A stretch of DNA of 64,000 bases from Gemmatimonadaceae bacterium (lineage in GTDB: Bacteria; Gemmatimonadota; Gemmatimonadetes; Gemmatimonadales; Gemmatimonadaceae): positions 124,001-188,000 of the forward strand of contig JADKJT010000030.1 in the NCBI GenBank assembly GCA_016720905.1, given 5' to 3'. The notes beneath the pieces are model-generated. The model was not told where the DNA came from. It saw only the letters and a program-made list of their open reading frames with translations, and searched no databases. Both the position numbers and the translations under genes were made by a program. Positions 62,811 through 64,000 of this stretch are shown in pieces; the first letter of the stretch is position 1; each line of letters opens with the position of its first letter.

Positions 62811-64000
62811 ATGTTGTCACACGTCGCCGCCCGCGCGAGCATCGCGCTGCTGCTTGCTTTGGTGATCGTCGACAGTCCGGCCGCCCAGAACGCGACTCGG
62901 ATTGTGCCCGCGGCGTTCACGCGATTGGCGGGCCCCGGCCACGGCCGGACCGCCTCGCCACGAACGTACGCCTCGCATGCGGTTCCGCGACCGGCGCCGA
63001 CGGTCATCGCTCCCGAAGCGTTGACCGGGGTCGTCAAGAAGACATGCGCCGGGTGCCACAGCGAGCAGCGTAAGCTGGGCAATCTGGTTCTGGCCAACTT
63101 TGACCTCGCGTCCGTGGCCAATCTGTCGCCGGAAATCGCCGAGAAGATGATTGGCAAGTTGCGCACGGGTATGATGCCGCCCCCCGGACGCCCGGCCGGG
63201 TGGTGACACGCTTGACGTGCTCATGACGACGCTCGAACGGTTGATGGATGCCAAGGCGGCACGCTCGCCGAATCCGGGGATGCGCACCTTTCAGCGACTG
63301 AACCTCGCGGAATACCAGCGTTCGGTGCACGAGGTGCTGGCCATCGACATTGATCCGGCGTCGTGGCTGCCGCTCGACACGAAGAGCGCGAACTTCGACA
63401 ACATTGCCGATGTGCAGATGCCATCGGCCACGACGCTCGATGCCTATCTCGACGCGGCCAGCGATATCGCGCGACTCGCGGTGGGCGATCCCAAGGCGAG
63501 CGTGTCGACCGGCACCTACAAGATTGCGCGCCTGGCGTCGCAGTTGGAAACGGTGGACGGGGCGCCGCGCGGTACGCGCGGTGGCGTATCCGCGATTCAC
63601 AACTTTCCGGCCGACGGAGAGTACGTTTTCGCGGTGACGTTGCATGCGATTCCCACCGGGCAGTTGTACGGCTCGACGGCGCCATTCGACGAAAAGATCG
63701 AGATCTCCGTCAATGGCGAACGCGTCGCGCTGCTGGACATCGATCGCGGGATGTCGCAGGCTGACCCGCTGGGTATGGATATCCGCACCAAGCCCATCCA
63801 GGTTCGGGCCGGACCGCAGCGCATCACCGCGGCCTACACCCGCACCTTCGAGGGGCCGGTCAACGACAACATCGCGCCCATCGGACACAGTATTGCCGAT
63901 ACGCAGATCGGGTCACAGGCTGGCGTGACCATCCTGTCGCATCTGCAGAGCTTCGCGGTGACGGGCCCGTATAACCCCACCGGAGTGTCGGACACGCCCA
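62811..64000 (+). CDS. Exported planctomycete-type cytochrome (PSD1/DUF1592-like) protein, frameshifted and incomplete
   Basis: A signal peptide (to about 25) and one heme motif TCAGCHSEQRKLGNLVL (C79, C82, H83) begin a cytochrome-containing protein. The first frame stops at 63206 after PPPGRPAGW, but the next frame continues without stops to the window end: GGDTLDVLMTTLERLMDAK, RTFQRLNLAEYQRSVHEVLAIDIDPASWLPLD, then a beta-rich domain with FPADGEYVFAVTLHAI. This is the DUF1587/1592/PSD arrangement. One extra base in the GGG run at 63198-63200 accounts for the break. The gene extends past 64000. Confidence 0.85.

Overview
The window looks like a high-GC chromosomal segment from a member of the Gemmatimonadota (Gemmatimonas-like). 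I infer this from the strong G/C third-position bias, many lipoprotein and '-AQ' signal peptides, a SusC/SusD pair, several DUF families (DUF445, DUF2911, DUF6544) and large exported peptidases. No database search was possible. The sequence has several apparent single-base indels and a 940-bp tandem duplication whose copies differ mostly at synonymous sites. This suggests a draft or metagenome-derived assembly with two strain haplotypes joined in places, most clearly in the first 5.5 kb.

Region 1 (1-16050) is a phosphate island. It holds a partial pstS, a frameshifted pstC, pstA, two adjacent pstB genes, a duplicated pstB2/phoU stretch and phoU. Facing them is a minus-strand set: a second lipoprotein PstS (5496-6590), an unknown lipoprotein, a beta-helix-type lipoprotein and a large TonB-dependent receptor. 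A class-III-type sirtuin follows, then a udk-phoB-phoR operon. This layout suggests a complete phosphate-acquisition system from outer membrane to inner membrane to regulator.

Region 2 (16290-21740) is a nucleotide-scavenging operon with overlapping starts and stops: a double-module 5'-nucleotidase/cyclic phosphodiesterase, an uncharacterised 79-residue protein, adenosine deaminase and purine nucleoside phosphorylase. It could release phosphate and salvage purines, which fits the Pho genes next to it.

Region 3 (21830-36000) is mostly housekeeping: M48 peptidase, SpoU-type RNA methyltransferase, prepilin peptidase, a lipoprotein with an HELVH motif, DUF445, Lon, Ffh, an XRE-cupin regulator, a small unknown protein, DUF2911, then rpsP-rimM-trmD, followed by an exported metallophosphoesterase where rplS is often found.

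Region 4 (36100-64000) is rich in exported enzymes: an 1157-residue subtilase lipoprotein, two FAD-dependent oxidoreductases (one with a Tat signal), a Tat-type class V aminotransferase coupled to an exported M24 peptidase, an MFS symporter with a P-loop ATPase, NADP-isocitrate dehydrogenase, a DUF6544 membrane protein, an alkaline-phosphatase-superfamily lipoprotein, a Tricorn-like S41 peptidase, a small cytochrome c, a SusC/SusD pair with a clear sigma70-type promoter and terminator, an exported HpcH/HpaI-type aldolase, and a frameshifted heme-containing planctomycete-type cytochrome protein running off the end. I saw no tRNA, rRNA, CRISPR array, transposase or phage gene.
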